Shown: positions 46,311 through 57,365 of the stretch, in pieces | How the letters are laid out: each line of letters begins with the position of its first letter | How positions within the stretch are numbered: the stretch's first letter is position 1 | NCBI RefSeq assembly: GCF_029227915.1 | Contig: NC_079884.1 | Span: forward strand, 15,502,001-15,562,000 | Length of the DNA: 60,000 bases | Reading direction: 5' to 3' | Source: Hydractinia symbiolongicarpus | Taxonomy: Eukaryota; Cnidaria; Hydrozoa; Anthoathecata; Hydractiniidae | The notes under the pieces: generated by a model | The model's input: the letters and a program-made list of their open reading frames with translations, nothing else | Databases searched by the model: none | Told to the model about the DNA's origin: nothing | Translations under genes and position numbers: made by a program

Positions 46311-46321
46311 TATTCAGCTAG

Positions 46322-46907
46322 TTTAAATTAATAAAGCTATTGTAATACAGATAAAACTTTGAGGCCATAACTGGGAAACGAGGTGGTGAAGTCAGTCATT
46401 TTTTTTAACGCGTGAGTAACTAGGGACCATCTGGGACCAATTTGGGTAAGTTTCCAAAACCTAGGTCCCCCAATCTGATTTGGAATGAACAGATTAATGA
46501 CGTCACCAGAAAACCTTTAAACCCGAATATCTCTTCAACCATGTGTCAAAAGTACGCGACCCTATACAATTCCTTGGATCAGTGTTTTAAGATCTATGCG
46601 ATAAAGGCATCAGGTATACAAATTTCTAAAAAAGAAGCTTTTGTATTTTTAGGGGGAAAGGGGAACTTTGCTAACGTCAGCAAGATTTTTAAACGTATAT
46701 ATCCCCTTAACTTTTCCTTATGTCCATTTTCATCATTTTGATCAGAGTTTTAAACTCTTCACACAATACTACGCGGGTCAGCCAAATACTAAAAAGAATA
46801 TTTATATATGTGAACATGACAGTGTTGACGTCATGGAAATTTAAATGACGGCTTTTTGTCATTTTTCCTCTGCCTAAGCGGATTTTTCCCCGGGATTTAT
46901 CGACTAG
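46322..46907 (+). mobile_element. Helitron, 5'-truncated, last of the tandem train
   Basis: It begins abruptly at tttaaattaataaagct right after the previous CTAG and matches the 40884 Helitron from its middle on (actttgaggcca, gaggtggtgaagtca, caacaggtatacaaatttct-like). It ends with the hairpin-like gcggatttttccccggg then atttatcgaCTAG|T. Confidence 0.8.
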
Positions 46908-48223
46908 TTTGGCTACTACAATTATGTTTCATAAGAGCAATTGCATGTTTTAGAGCTATTTTCAAAAAAATATAAAAGATTTCCAGATAACTTTCAAAGA
47001 TCTTTCATATGAGCTCAATCTGTTACCTCGCGGGAGGTAAGCTTTAAGGAAAACGGGAAACAATCAACTTTAAATAAATTGGTATTCGTATTGCTATGTC
47101 GAGTGTCATCCTCTCGTAAACACTGTGTGAAGTATTTACAGCTTTTTTTGATGTAAATAAGACTTTAAAATAAGTAAACTTATTTAGATTAATTTTCGTG
47201 TAAACTAATTTCATACTTCGCGAAGACTAATGTTTTCGAATCATAAGGAATATGAACAATGTTGAACAGAATTAAAAAAAGTAACAGAAAATCGCATATG
47301 GAATAATAAAATGTTTGCACATATTTGTCTTAGAAAATTTCGAACAGTGGAACAAAATACAAACGAACAAAAACCACTCACAAAAATTTTTTAAAATTTC
47401 TTCTTCCTCCTATCATGAATTTATTCTTTGAAAAGGCGGGAAAAATTAAAACTTTTTAAATGAAATAGACAACAATATTAATAACAATGGTAATTTTCTG
47501 CTTGGCGGTGCTCTTATTTATAGTAAATGCATTGAGGGAACAATAGAAGTAAATCACCCATGACTTTTGTAGCAGAAAGCTTTTAAATTAAACAGGTTTT
47601 GTTGAAATGTGAAGTTGGCGTACATTATTTCTGTGGATAAGTGTTCCCAAAATGCTTCATTTACGCTTTTGCGGAGTAATCAAATTTCGCGACTATGCAA
47701 GAGCCCCTGTTATAATAAGCACGTGCAGATACGTATCTGATATATGTTGACATACGGTTACAAGGCTCTATTCTCACGATAACTTGTTAAGTCATACTGT
47801 TAAAATATTGTGAAGCGTCCGAACAATTTAGGTTGAGATATTTCTTGATTACAATGGATGCAATTCTATATCATTTTACTTTGCGCCTTTCTTACATCCA
47901 GGCATGTAATATAACGCACATGAAGGCGTAAAATACCCCATGTAAATAACAAACAAGAAAAAGTAGACGCTGCATAGAGGTTTTGTTATAAGCATTTGAC
48001 CGTATTCGTTCTTGAGAAAAGTGACCGTGCCCATGGAGGAGTCCGCTCTAAAAGATCTCCATTACAAGGAGTTTTTACTTTAATTTTATATTTGAGGGCA
48101 TGTTAGGCATATTTTTTTTGAAGAGATTGTTATTTTTTATCCCATTGAACGACTATCCGCAAAATATAGTAAGATAAGGCAACAGATTACGCAGTCCCAC
48201 ATTTAATATGGAATACTATTTGG
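46908..48223. other. gene-free stretch
   Basis: Nothing recognisable apart from scattered CGCGA words. The region upstream of the Penelope fragment does not show RT motifs. Confidence 0.4.
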
Positions 48224-48760
48224 ATGAAAATACCGCACCTTGGCGAACAAAGTCAACACTTAGTTCGATCTTTAGAAAAGAAATTACGCAGATCTGTCCG
48301 TCGGAATGTAAAACTTATTCTGAAAGTAACTTATTCAACAACGAAAGTCAGTTTTTTCACGAATAACAAAGATAAAACACCGCTAATGTCAAAGTCAAAT
48401 GTAGTATATCGTTTTCGTTGTCCTAGCTGTTCCGCTGATTACATCGGTAAAACAGATTGAAACCTACATGAACGTTATCTTAAACATGCGACAACAAAAG
48501 ACAGTGCTATTTTTAATCACTTAAATACTTGTCATCAACTCAATTACATCAACAAAATGATGCATTATGATTTACCTGAACTTAATAAAGCTGAACAAAG
48601 GAACTATAATGTTACCTGTGTTGAAAACAATACATCAGTTATTGACACTTCCGTTAAATGGAACATCTTATTACTGAAAGAACCACTGTAAATTAAAAAG
48701 CATAGGCCTCTTCTTAATAACGGACTGAAAGCCTCTAGGGAACTTTTCTTTTTTTCTTAA
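48224..48760 (+). pseudogene. Penelope-like element C-terminal fragment with GIY-YIG endonuclease
   Basis: In one frame, with in-frame stops at 48458 and 48689, the sequence reads KIPHLGEQSQHLVRSL, KSNVVYRFRCPSCSADYIGK, LHERYLKHA, FNHLNTCH, then KWNILLLKE and KHRPLLNNGLKASREL. The CPxCxxxYIGKT block and the downstream NHL and LLNxGLKA blocks are the GIY-YIG endonuclease region of Penelope-like retroelements. The reverse transcriptase that should precede it is missing. The first stop replaces the residue after YIGKTD, consistent with a CGA to TGA change. Dead 5'-truncated copy. Confidence 0.9.
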
Positions 48761-51118
48761 TTTTATTTCGTCACTAATTGACCATTTTACCACTTCTATC
48801 TTTTTATAGCGAACCTTGTTGATAGATTTTTAGTTGCCTGAAAGATGTATACGTTGTTGTACGAATTTAGCTTTTTATAAAAAAAATTCATCTCGTTGCT
48901 TTGATTAACAAGTACAGATGAATTTATTCGGACTAAGTTTTTTACTTTATGTATTAAATTGTGTCGGCAAACTTCAAAATTAGCGGTCTTGTTTTATTGC
49001 ATTTAGTGTATGGTTGCATGCTGACAGAATGTGAACTTGTGAAATATCAGTTACAGTGATTTCGCGAATTTATTCTGTATTTTCTTTTATGAGATAAAAA
49101 AAACCTTTAAATAACTTTTCTCCTTATTGTTTTGTGTAATAAGTGTTAAACCAACTGTTTGAATCGATTCTAAATTATGTTTCTTTTTTATACTTGATGA
49201 CATTTTATTGTAATTTTACACGCTATTTCAAGACCTCCTTGAAATATAATAATCAACAACTATGCCGATTGAAATGATCATTCGTGAAAGTTACTTACAC
49301 GAAAATTTCTTCCTTTAAAGTAATTAGGGGATGTGTTTTTGCAGACGTCATCAACTCGCCGTATAAATTGTTACAATTTGTAAGACTACGACGTTAGTGT
49401 TTTTTCATCCGTTTTCACAATATGAAGTGTTAAGGTTATTAGTACGATGGCTTCATTAATTTTATTTAGACTAGTTGTAGGGAAAAAAAAGCGGTCATTA
49501 TTTGAGTCTCCAATTTCCATTGGCCCCTAGAACTGACTTCCCTATACATACAAGTCAGTAATAGATCATATAGGACATTTCTGGTAGAAATTTTGCCTAA
49601 TTTTCTATAACATTTGTTACATCATTTTTTTAAAAGTTGTTTATGGCTTTTCTAGGGCTATAATAACTCGCAGACATATCTTGGGTCTGTTTTACGTTTT
49701 GGAATTAGAGATAGCTAACCATAATATATCATCTTTGAGAGCGGGGCCACAATCAGTATTTTTTAGGCGTGCAATGAGATGTTATCACAGTAAAAAAATG
49801 TTGCTCACACCCATAACCATTACAATGTTGCCAGCTACAACTATCCCATTGCAGGGTGTTTTTTCAACATTTTTTGAGCTCCTCTAGCGTGTTTTGAACA
49901 TTTGTAACAACAATTTTTCGTGGCCTATGGCATTCAGGATTATTCTTCATCTTTCCATCATTTTGTGAACATGCCTTTGGAATACAACATAAACAAACAT
50001 GGTCTTCCAGAGCTTGACGTTGTAAAAAATAACAGAAGTTTAAATTAAGATAAAAAAATCATTCACTCTAATCGTATCGGAAAAATTAAGTCAATATATT
50101 TTTTGATGTGAAAAACTAAGTAACTTTTGCCAGAATTATATTTCCCCAATGAATAAAAGATTAAATCTGAAACTGTAAGAAAGTTTTAGCCATTCAAAAA
50201 TCGCGAAATCAATGGAAATAACTTTCGCAAATGACCCCTTTTAAAATATTCTGCGATGAACAACTTAGGCGACGATAGGCATAAGTGTGAATCATCAGCC
50301 CATTATTTTGTTTGTGACGAAAATAATACAAATTCGTGACAAAAAATATAGTCTAAAAGTTCGATTTTGCGAAAACTTAATTCCGTAAAATCCAAGTATG
50401 ATAAAATACGCGAACATCAAAGTTAGCTAAAAGCAATCTTGAAATGTTTATTATTACGCGAATTTAGCAAAAATTTGCTCCCTTTGGTGTACAAAATGTT
50501 CTAAAATGTTGCACTGTCTCCAAAATTAACCTCTTCCTGCACCGGCAACCATAGCGAATGTTAGCATGAGAAAAGTAAGAACGAACAACTCGGCCACTCA
50601 CCGAAACCAATCTCAGGTGTATTTCGAAAAAGGTTTAGCATTTTTACCTCTAACCGGTTATTTGCAGATAGTACATTTATTTCAACAATTGAAGTTCTAT
50701 TATAATTTTATAAGAAACTAAAATCAATAAATATAACAACCGTCCGATGATATTAAAAGGTGTATTTTTTCTTCATTTGACGTCCTCTTATTTAAAATCG
50801 TTGTATTCCAGTAAAATTTTAACGGTTATGGAAATTTTACTAGGTCATCTGACCTAGTGTTGTGCTAGTCTAAATGTGCGCCGTTTGACGAAAGATTTTG
50901 AACACGTTCATACATTTTGACTAGCACGGACTGTGATGTCCGAACGAAAAATTGTCATTGTTGGCGTAATAAGGCGAAATGCAAGTTTCCGGTCACATGA
51001 TAAAAAGTAGGTACAGGCCATTTCGTGTTAAGAATACAAAAAATAATTTTGGCTGAAATAGGAAATGCGACATATTTTTAATGATTCTCATGGATTTTAA
51101 ACGGACGAACTTGTAATC
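48761..51118. other. gene-free stretch with one weak Cys-rich frame
   Basis: No confident gene. On the minus strand at about 50030-49880 a 55-codon frame contains HVCLCCIPKACSQNDGK and RPRKIVVTNVQNTLEELKKC. A Cys/His-rich piece continues after the stop. It could be a decayed zinc-knuckle segment; support is thin. Confidence 0.3.
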
Positions 51119-51292
51119 TCTATATTAATAATACCAGTACTTTGTCTGTTTACTAGCGAGGAAAAGATCGTGGTACTGAAACACGCAATAGCAAGAGCGA
51201 TATATTTTTATCCATTTTTTTACGAAGAGATAATTCTTGTAAAGTTTTAAAGACTAGTGAGCACGTGGACTTTATCACAGTCTAATGACTAG
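51119..51292 (+). mobile_element. mini-Helitron, 174 bp
   Basis: It starts TCTATATTAATAATACCAGT and ends GTGGACTTTATCAC, then agtctaatgaCTAG. The next mini-Helitron begins at the very next base. Confidence 0.8.
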
Positions 51293-51419
51293 TCTATATA
51301 ACAATGCTCGCTTTCTGGCAGTGAGTCAAAGACAGTAACTGTGAATAGCGACGAAAGAATTCTCTTATATTTTCCCGACGGATAAATTCAGGAGGATTTC
51401 TCCACAGGTTTATGGCTAG
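51293..51419 (+). mobile_element. mini-Helitron, 127 bp, abutting the previous one
   Basis: It starts TCTATATAACAATGCTCGCT and ends ggaggatttctccacaggtt then tatggCTAG. The terminal hairpin is weaker (GGATTTCTCC). Followed by C rather than the usual T. Confidence 0.7.
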
Positions 51420-52369
51420 CTATTACGCAAAAAATGTAATTAAATTTATTAGTACTAGTAATAACATGTTTAAGAGGGAAATTTGGAATAATTTTACTGA
51501 CTTCGATATTTAAAATTTTAGAAATCGCTTGAGTAAAATGAGGGAGATTTTAAAAATTTCAAAAATCGAAATGGGTAAATTTATTCCAAAATTTTACGAT
51601 ACCAAACATGTGATTGCTAGTTAATCACACTTCGAAAACAGTCAAATAAAATGAAAGTCATTGCTTGTATTAACAACTAGTTTTATCAACAACATTTACA
51701 ACGCGCAACAACTATTTTTATAATTTAAAGAAATTTACAAAGTTGTGAATTTCCTTTATAGAACAAAAGTGCTCAAACAATCAAAATCCTCACCTGAAAC
51801 TTGTTAAAATATTCAAATTCATGCAGCAAAAAAAACAACCTGTTTTTTTTTAATTTTGTGCTAATTGATCTCTTCTTGACATCTGTCAATTTTACGAAAT
51901 TGAATTCCCGCGAATTTTTTTTTATTTCCTTCTTGAAAAATGATTTACACTAGCTAGTTTATTTCTTACCTAGAACTACAGTTGTCGTGGAACTTCATGG
52001 GACCAAATCTGACAATAATCCTGACAAAATACAAGTGCGAAAGATTCCAGAAAGGGGAAGAAGACATACACCACGCACGTGTTAGTTTCGAAAAATTAGT
52101 GACTCGAATGTAAAAAAATACGTTCGAATGCTGGAATTCCGAAATTTGTTTTGATGAATATCAAGCAAAACTTACAGTTACAAGTAACCATAAAAATGAT
52201 TTCAGTTAGCAAAAGTTATCTTATCCGGGGTTCCACTTATCCGAAGAAATTAAAAGAGCTTCATAAGGAAGTCCAAGGAATCGGGGAAGATGGTTCCACT
52301 TGGTTAAAGTTTCACTTATAACGGGTTCCACAAGTCAAGCGGCATTGTATATATAATATATATGGGAAT
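51420..52369. other. gene-free stretch
   Basis: I see no exon or bounded element here. Short frames lack motifs. Confidence 0.4.
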
Positions 52370-52760
52370 TTCAACTTCAGCAGTTTTTCAGCAGTTTTTT
52401 TCGATTTTCGGGTAAAATCCGAAAAAATCGGAAAATCGGGTTAATCACGTTTCCAAAACATACAAAATGATTTTCCTTGATGAAACAAAGTTGTGTTGTA
52501 AGTTCTAATGATAATCCTAACAAGAGTTATTATATTTTACCCATTATAAGGGTTTCATAGAGATTTTTAGGAGTACTTTCGAGTAATAGCCAATATCAAA
52601 GCCTCGGAACGGTATGGGACCTACAAATTTGGCACGCAGGTGCCTAATAGATAAATATTGAAACTCAGTAAGTATAGTAGCCATGCAACGTAGCATTAAA
52701 GAGTTATTAAAAAAAAAACGTTAGGGGGGTTGGGCGGAATCCCCCCCGGACCGAATAGGG
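52370..52760. mobile_element. truncated copy of the piggyBac-like MITE
   Basis: It shares with the 19729-20472 element the block gagttattatattttaccca (related to its counterpart on the other strand), the words caaagcctcggaacggtatg and tattgaaactcagtaagtat, the C/G-run palindrome, and the end GGACCGAATAGGG followed by TTAA (52761-52764). The opposite TIR is missing. Confidence 0.75.
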
Positions 52761-52764
52761 TTAA

Positions 52765-53060
52765 AAACCTTTTTTCGCGAAATTTCGCAAAAAAATTTTG
52801 CGAAATATTAGGACTTTTTTTCAATTTCGCGGAAATCAGTTATCGCGAAAATTAAATTTACTTCAAAAAATGATTTGCGAAAATTAGTTCTCGAAAATTC
52901 ATTGCTTCAAGGTACCACATTTTCACCTTTATTTCACGTGATAATGAAAAATAAAACTTTCGCTCGCGAAAGTTTTTCCAAAGTTTGCAAAAAACATATC
53001 GTCTCTTACAGGAGTGATTGCCCTAAATTTCTCTTCTTTTTTTTCTCGCGAAACCTTCAC
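52765..53060. repeat. cluster of TTTCGCGAAA-type palindromes
   Basis: At least eight cgcgaa/ttcgcg words within 300 bp (ttttttcgcgaaatttcgca, tttcgctcgcgaaagttttt). Similar clusters occur at 16140-16740 inside the mariner-like MITE and at 33560-33660. Probably a decayed MITE of that type; no TIR found. Confidence 0.5.
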
Positions 53061-54166
53061 CTAGCAATTTTTACCCTTGAAGTACAATTTTTTCCAGTTT
53101 TTGGTTAAAAAAAAGGAAATGGGAAGAGAAAGGATGTTGTGTCAGAAAGTAACACTTTATTTATTGTGCTTTTTTGGTGCATTTTGTTTAAAGAAAAAAC
53201 AAGCTTTCATTCTTGTATCGTGTATGTAGTAAAACCACTGTTCTTTCAACATGTTCCCCAAGCGGTGTGTAGTTCTGAAGGATCGGCGGGTTTTGACACA
53301 ATTTGACACATTGACCAAAACAAAAAACATGCCAAACAGGATAGATCAAAATTTTTTAACTTTTTTAACTATGCACCTTGTTAGGCCATATTTTACCACA
53401 CATTACTATTTTTGCTCCTAGCTGGATCAGGAATTTAAATTAATTTTTAAACACTTTAATTTAGTGTAATGTTTTTTTTTTGTTTTTTTTTAATTTAATA
53501 TTTAATTTTCTCATGCTTCTTGTTTTTAGTCAGAATTATTCAAGTGCTTTATATAAAACTTTAAAAAATCACATTTCGTTCGCATAAACTTTTACGAACG
53601 CATTATTTGGTGAAAAGCACAAAACTTAGTTCCATAAAGGTAGGCGCCGGAGATATAACTCTCTGTAAAACTCCAGTGTTGCATGAAAACACCTTAACAC
53701 CAAAACACACTAACTTTAGCCGTCAACCCTATTACTGTAAAAAAAGGCTTAAATAAACTTGTGCATAAAAATAAAAAAATATTCAAATAAGCAAATACTA
53801 ATAAACAACGTTCCTATTGCCATTGTTTTTGTTTTCTTCTTCCCAGGAATATCAAAACATTTATGTCCAGCTGCTTAGTGACAAACATTGATTTTTGCAT
53901 ATTTTCCAACTGTCAAATAAATTGGATAACAGATAAATATAATAAAATTAGCCACACACAAACTTTTTTTCTGTTATAGAAACATTTATATCAATAAATT
54001 TGACTGAAAAGAATCACTGAATAATCAGACGACAGTGCGGTAATCCATCACGTGACAAATTGATTTAGCATATAACTTGTGCAACAACAGATAAATGTGA
54101 AGAATTGGTTGCTGAACTAACTGGAAATCTATATCATTTTAGAAAACAAACAGTAACAGAAAAGTC
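53061..54166. other. intergenic stretch upstream of the TM-protein gene
   Basis: No element recognised. A catataact at about 54069-54077, some 95 bp before the start codon, could serve as a TATA-like element for the downstream gene; this is a guess from position only. Confidence 0.3.
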
Positions 54167-55179
54167 ATGGTTCATATTATGTATATACTCATCACATTGA
54201 CAATATGCCTAACATCTACACGAGGTAGCTATAATTATTTAATCTGCAAAGCATGGCTTACACCAAAGCTTTCTCATTTAGGTAGCTCTTACATGGGTTT
54301 GATATGAGATTTACCTAAAATAAGATCTCAAACCACTATGAAATATCGTTAAATAAAGTTTTTCATGTTGGGGTTGTGTGGACTGCACAGGTGCCATAAC
54401 TTAGGACACATGCGCAATAACTTTTTGAACATGCGCAATACTTTCATTTCGGGTAAATCGTGTTTGCATTGATATTTTGAGGGCAAAATAAAATTTTTAT
54501 GACAGTCTTCTACACCGAAAAGAAATCAACACCGAAACGAGTTACATTTCGTCCGAAATTATGTAAACATATAACATAAAAAAGCCTAGACAAGAAATCA
54601 ACATGAAATTTTCGCCCCCGGAATGCTAAGGCTGTTTTTATCTGTGCATCGATTTTATTTAGTATGATAAATTAAAAATACAGTTAAAAATAAAATCATA
54701 TTGACATTTTTAACCTTGACATTTCAATGTATCCGATAAAATTTTAACCTTTAGCTGCAAAATCAGGCAAGATGACAACGAAGATTTTTACGGCACCTAC
54801 AGGCACTGGACGTATTCTAGGTCCAAATGGCACCATATATATCCCATGTAATGAATGTTTTGGTGTGGGTGTTAAGACTAACCCTACGGTGGATCCACTT
54901 TGTTGGCAAGGTTGTGGTGTGTTTAAAGTCTACACAACAGCTGGTCCTACACGAGTAGCACTAGCAATGGCTAGAATGATGAGACGTGACGATAACTTGC
55001 CTTTAGATGAAACAAGAAGTTCCAAGAAGTTTAATATTAATTTCGTTTATGTTGGCGTTGGTGCATTGGTTTTGATTATTGTGGCTTCAATTTGTATCGT
55101 GGTCGAAAGAAAATTAGGACAAAGAACAATTTCTTCTAAACCTGATGATGAATCACTTTCAGTTATTAAATCGGTTTAA
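54167..55179 (+). CDS. two-exon gene, 156-aa signal-peptide and single-TM orphan protein
   Basis: Exon 1 is 54167-54224 (donor gtagct) and exon 2 is 54767-55179 (acceptor aaatcag); they join in phase 1 through a Gly codon. Residues 1-19 (MVHIMYILITLTICLTSTR) form a signal peptide. The lumenal part (about 20-110) has one N-glycosylation sequon (N40-G-T) and four Cys (47, 50, 65, 69) in CNEC and CWQGC, which could form a small disulfide-linked loop. Residues 112-132 are a TM helix (FVYVGVGALVLIIVASICIV), followed by a 24-residue cytoplasmic tail. The topology is type I. No known domain recognised; probably lineage-specific. Starting instead at Met22 (54772) would lose the signal peptide. AATAAA at 55285. 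Confidence 0.78.
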
Positions 55180-55284
55180 TTAAAAAAAAGTGTGTCGTAT
55201 CATTAAAAGTTGCCTTTTACAAACTTCTAGAAATGAGAAAAAGCAAATTCATAAAACTTAATTCATACTTTATAAAAATATATA

Positions 55285-55290
55285 AATAAA
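55285..55290 (+). terminator. AATAAA polyadenylation signal, TM-protein gene
   Basis: First canonical hexamer after the stop codon at 55177-55179, within an AT-rich 3' UTR. Confidence 0.5.
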
Positions 55291-55458
55291 TACTTTATTT
55301 ATTGTAATTTTCGCGCGTAATGTTTTTCAGGCAACGGATTTGAATTGAAATTTTGTACGCATTAGTTTTCGCTACAAAAATTAAATATAATTTATCACGT
55401 ATTAATTTTGCGCAAGGTTGTTTTAAATGAATTTTTTTTATCTATATCTTGTTTTCAG

Positions 55459-55611
55459 GCAATGAAAGAAGCTCATTCCAGTAAGGGAATAGATCGTTTG
55501 CGGAAAAAAAGATTGTTGAATTTTAGTTTGCGAATAGCACTTCGAGAATTGAGCAAAGTGCAGAATGAAATATTTAGAATGCGCATGTTTTTATTGACAT
55601 TACTAGAGTAA
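55459..55611 (+). CDS. possible isolated 3' exon, basic helical peptide
   Basis: A good acceptor (atatcttgttttcag) is followed by a 50-codon frame (AMKEAHSSKGIDRLRKKRLL, NFSLRIALRELSKVQNEIF) ending in TAA. The Leu/Lys/Arg spacing could form a coiled coil. No upstream exon was found that joins it, and the preceding gene already ends at 55179. It may be an alternative last exon of that gene or chance. Weak. Confidence 0.25.
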   Translation, partial: AMKEAHSSKGIDRLRKKRLLNFSLRIALRELSKVQNEIFRMRMFLLTLLE

Positions 55612-57365
55612 AGATTGCGGAATTGCAACGTTAAATAGCTATTGTTTTGCCTATGACATATAGCTGTAGTGATTTTTATGTTCAACTTACAGAAAGATTA
55701 CAAACCAGATGAGTAAAATGCAAAATAAAACATTTCGAAATCCAAGTCAGATTCAAAAACATCAATTCCGCATTAACTTCTTCCTTTAATGTATAATATT
55801 TTTGCGAAACTTATATCTTCCAGGGTAGTAATTTTTGTGCACACTTCTTTGTGCGTATAACCGCACTAGACTTACTGTGAAACATGATGCAGTGTTCCCG
55901 TTTCCATTTTTCGCCCGTGGATCGAAAACTTTTCACTGCAAGAGGTAACACTGTTTCAATACCATCATTTTAACGTCGCTCATACGTCACAAATTTTTTT
56001 TTATAAATAACTAATTATACATTTAAAAAAGATATTTCTTAACTAAACGTTTTAAGTTTATGTAACATCATTTTATCATGCCATCGCTTCTATTGTAAAA
56101 AAGCTATTGTCTTAATAAAAATATGTGTAATGCACCTGTAGTTATCTTTCGACCGCCCGACATATAACAAAGTTTACGCAGTGCGTTTGTAACTGATCCC
56201 CAATGTTTCCAACGGCAAAAAACACTCACATTCGTTTTTTGTTCGCCGTATTTTTGTTGCTTCTTTAACATTTTGTTAGTCAGGGCCGACAAAAAAATTG
56301 GGTCTACGAATAATTTGGACCATTTTTAAAAAAATATTAGTGTAAAGTTTGTGTAGATTTTGTCAGAAATCTACTTCTTATTGATAAAAATTGATAAAAT
56401 TGCACGACCTTACGCATTAACTGACTTCAAAGTGAAAAATAGAGTGAGGTTAGTTTCAGGGACCTTGAAACGACGTCAGTTATAGAGAATTGTCAGTTAT
56501 AAACTGTCCGCTGCATATCCGCTACATAAAAGTTTTGTAAGAGTTTGATCCTCATTTCATTCGGTCCTGCGAGTCCATATAACAAGTCACCGTTGTAGAG
56601 AGGTGTACGCTATGCTACGCAAAATGTGCCGGCGAAAATTTTGGCCGCTTGATTTTCCGTCGTTTTTTCTATTTATCTATTTCCTTAGCTGACTTAAATA
56701 AACATTTGAATTTAAATAAATATTTAAATTTAAATTATTGGGTAGACTTCCCTGCACTGGCCTTGTGGTTACTACAGTCATGAAAGCAAATTTAAGAATT
56801 ACTTTGGACAAAACATTTAATGGCGTCTCGTTGTCGCTAATGCTTTGAAGCCTAATATGGTCATCCTATCTTAGTTAAATCGCATAGTCCAGTGTTTCCT
56901 TGCTGACATGGAAACTGGTATTAAAGAAATAAACTTCGAGATAAGTTAGTTAGAACGTTAAGTGAATTAAATTACAAAATACATTACATATATATACTAT
57001 GAACAATGAGTTTCCATATAGTGTGCGTTTGTTTAAAACAGCATGGAGTATTCAAGAAGGTATTTGCACAGCTTAATGGAGAGGAAACTTTGTAGCCAAC
57101 AGATAAATGTGAAACGCCATCAATAACATGCGATTTACTTTTACCAGAAGCCAGCATGTTTCTTTTATTAGAATGTTAATGATTCGATTTTTCTTTTCTC
57201 TCTGTCTTTTGAAGAGCGGTGACACCATTATACTTAACCCTTCGTATCTTTAGCTAGACAATGTTTTCCAATATATTCATGTTTTCATTTCAATTAAATA
57301 AATATCGCCATTTTCAAGAAAGAAAATAACGTTGCAGGAAAAATATTTTCTAGCTTTAGCTTTAC
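55612..57365. other. intergenic stretch between TM-protein and NTR-domain genes
   Basis: No gene supported. Near 56757 tggccttgtggtta matches the A-box start of the SINE at 6355-6631 but no body follows. A minus-strand frame near 56232-56292 ends at a donor-like gtgagt without a matching partner. Confidence 0.35.

Larger units (their letters stand above)
42490..46321 (+). mobile_element. Helitron broken by two nested insertions (about 2 kb without them)
   Basis: It starts TCTATATATTAATAC at 42490, resumes gccttgtgtgtctgtgtgtg at 43853 after a MULE-like insertion, and shares its body with the 41475 Helitron. Its terminal hairpin GTGGATTCCCCCAC (45800-45813) is separated from the final CTAG (46318-46321) by a LINE insertion (about 45824-46310). 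Removing both insertions restores an ordinary Helitron order. Confidence 0.85.

Noticed and set aside
45872-46321. Plus-strand 149-codon frame
   Set aside because: Antisense of the RTE-type LINE ORF, whose motifs are on the minus strand.
56104-56292. Minus-strand frame with a gtgagt donor
   Set aside because: No acceptor or phase-compatible neighbour; composition is not distinctive.
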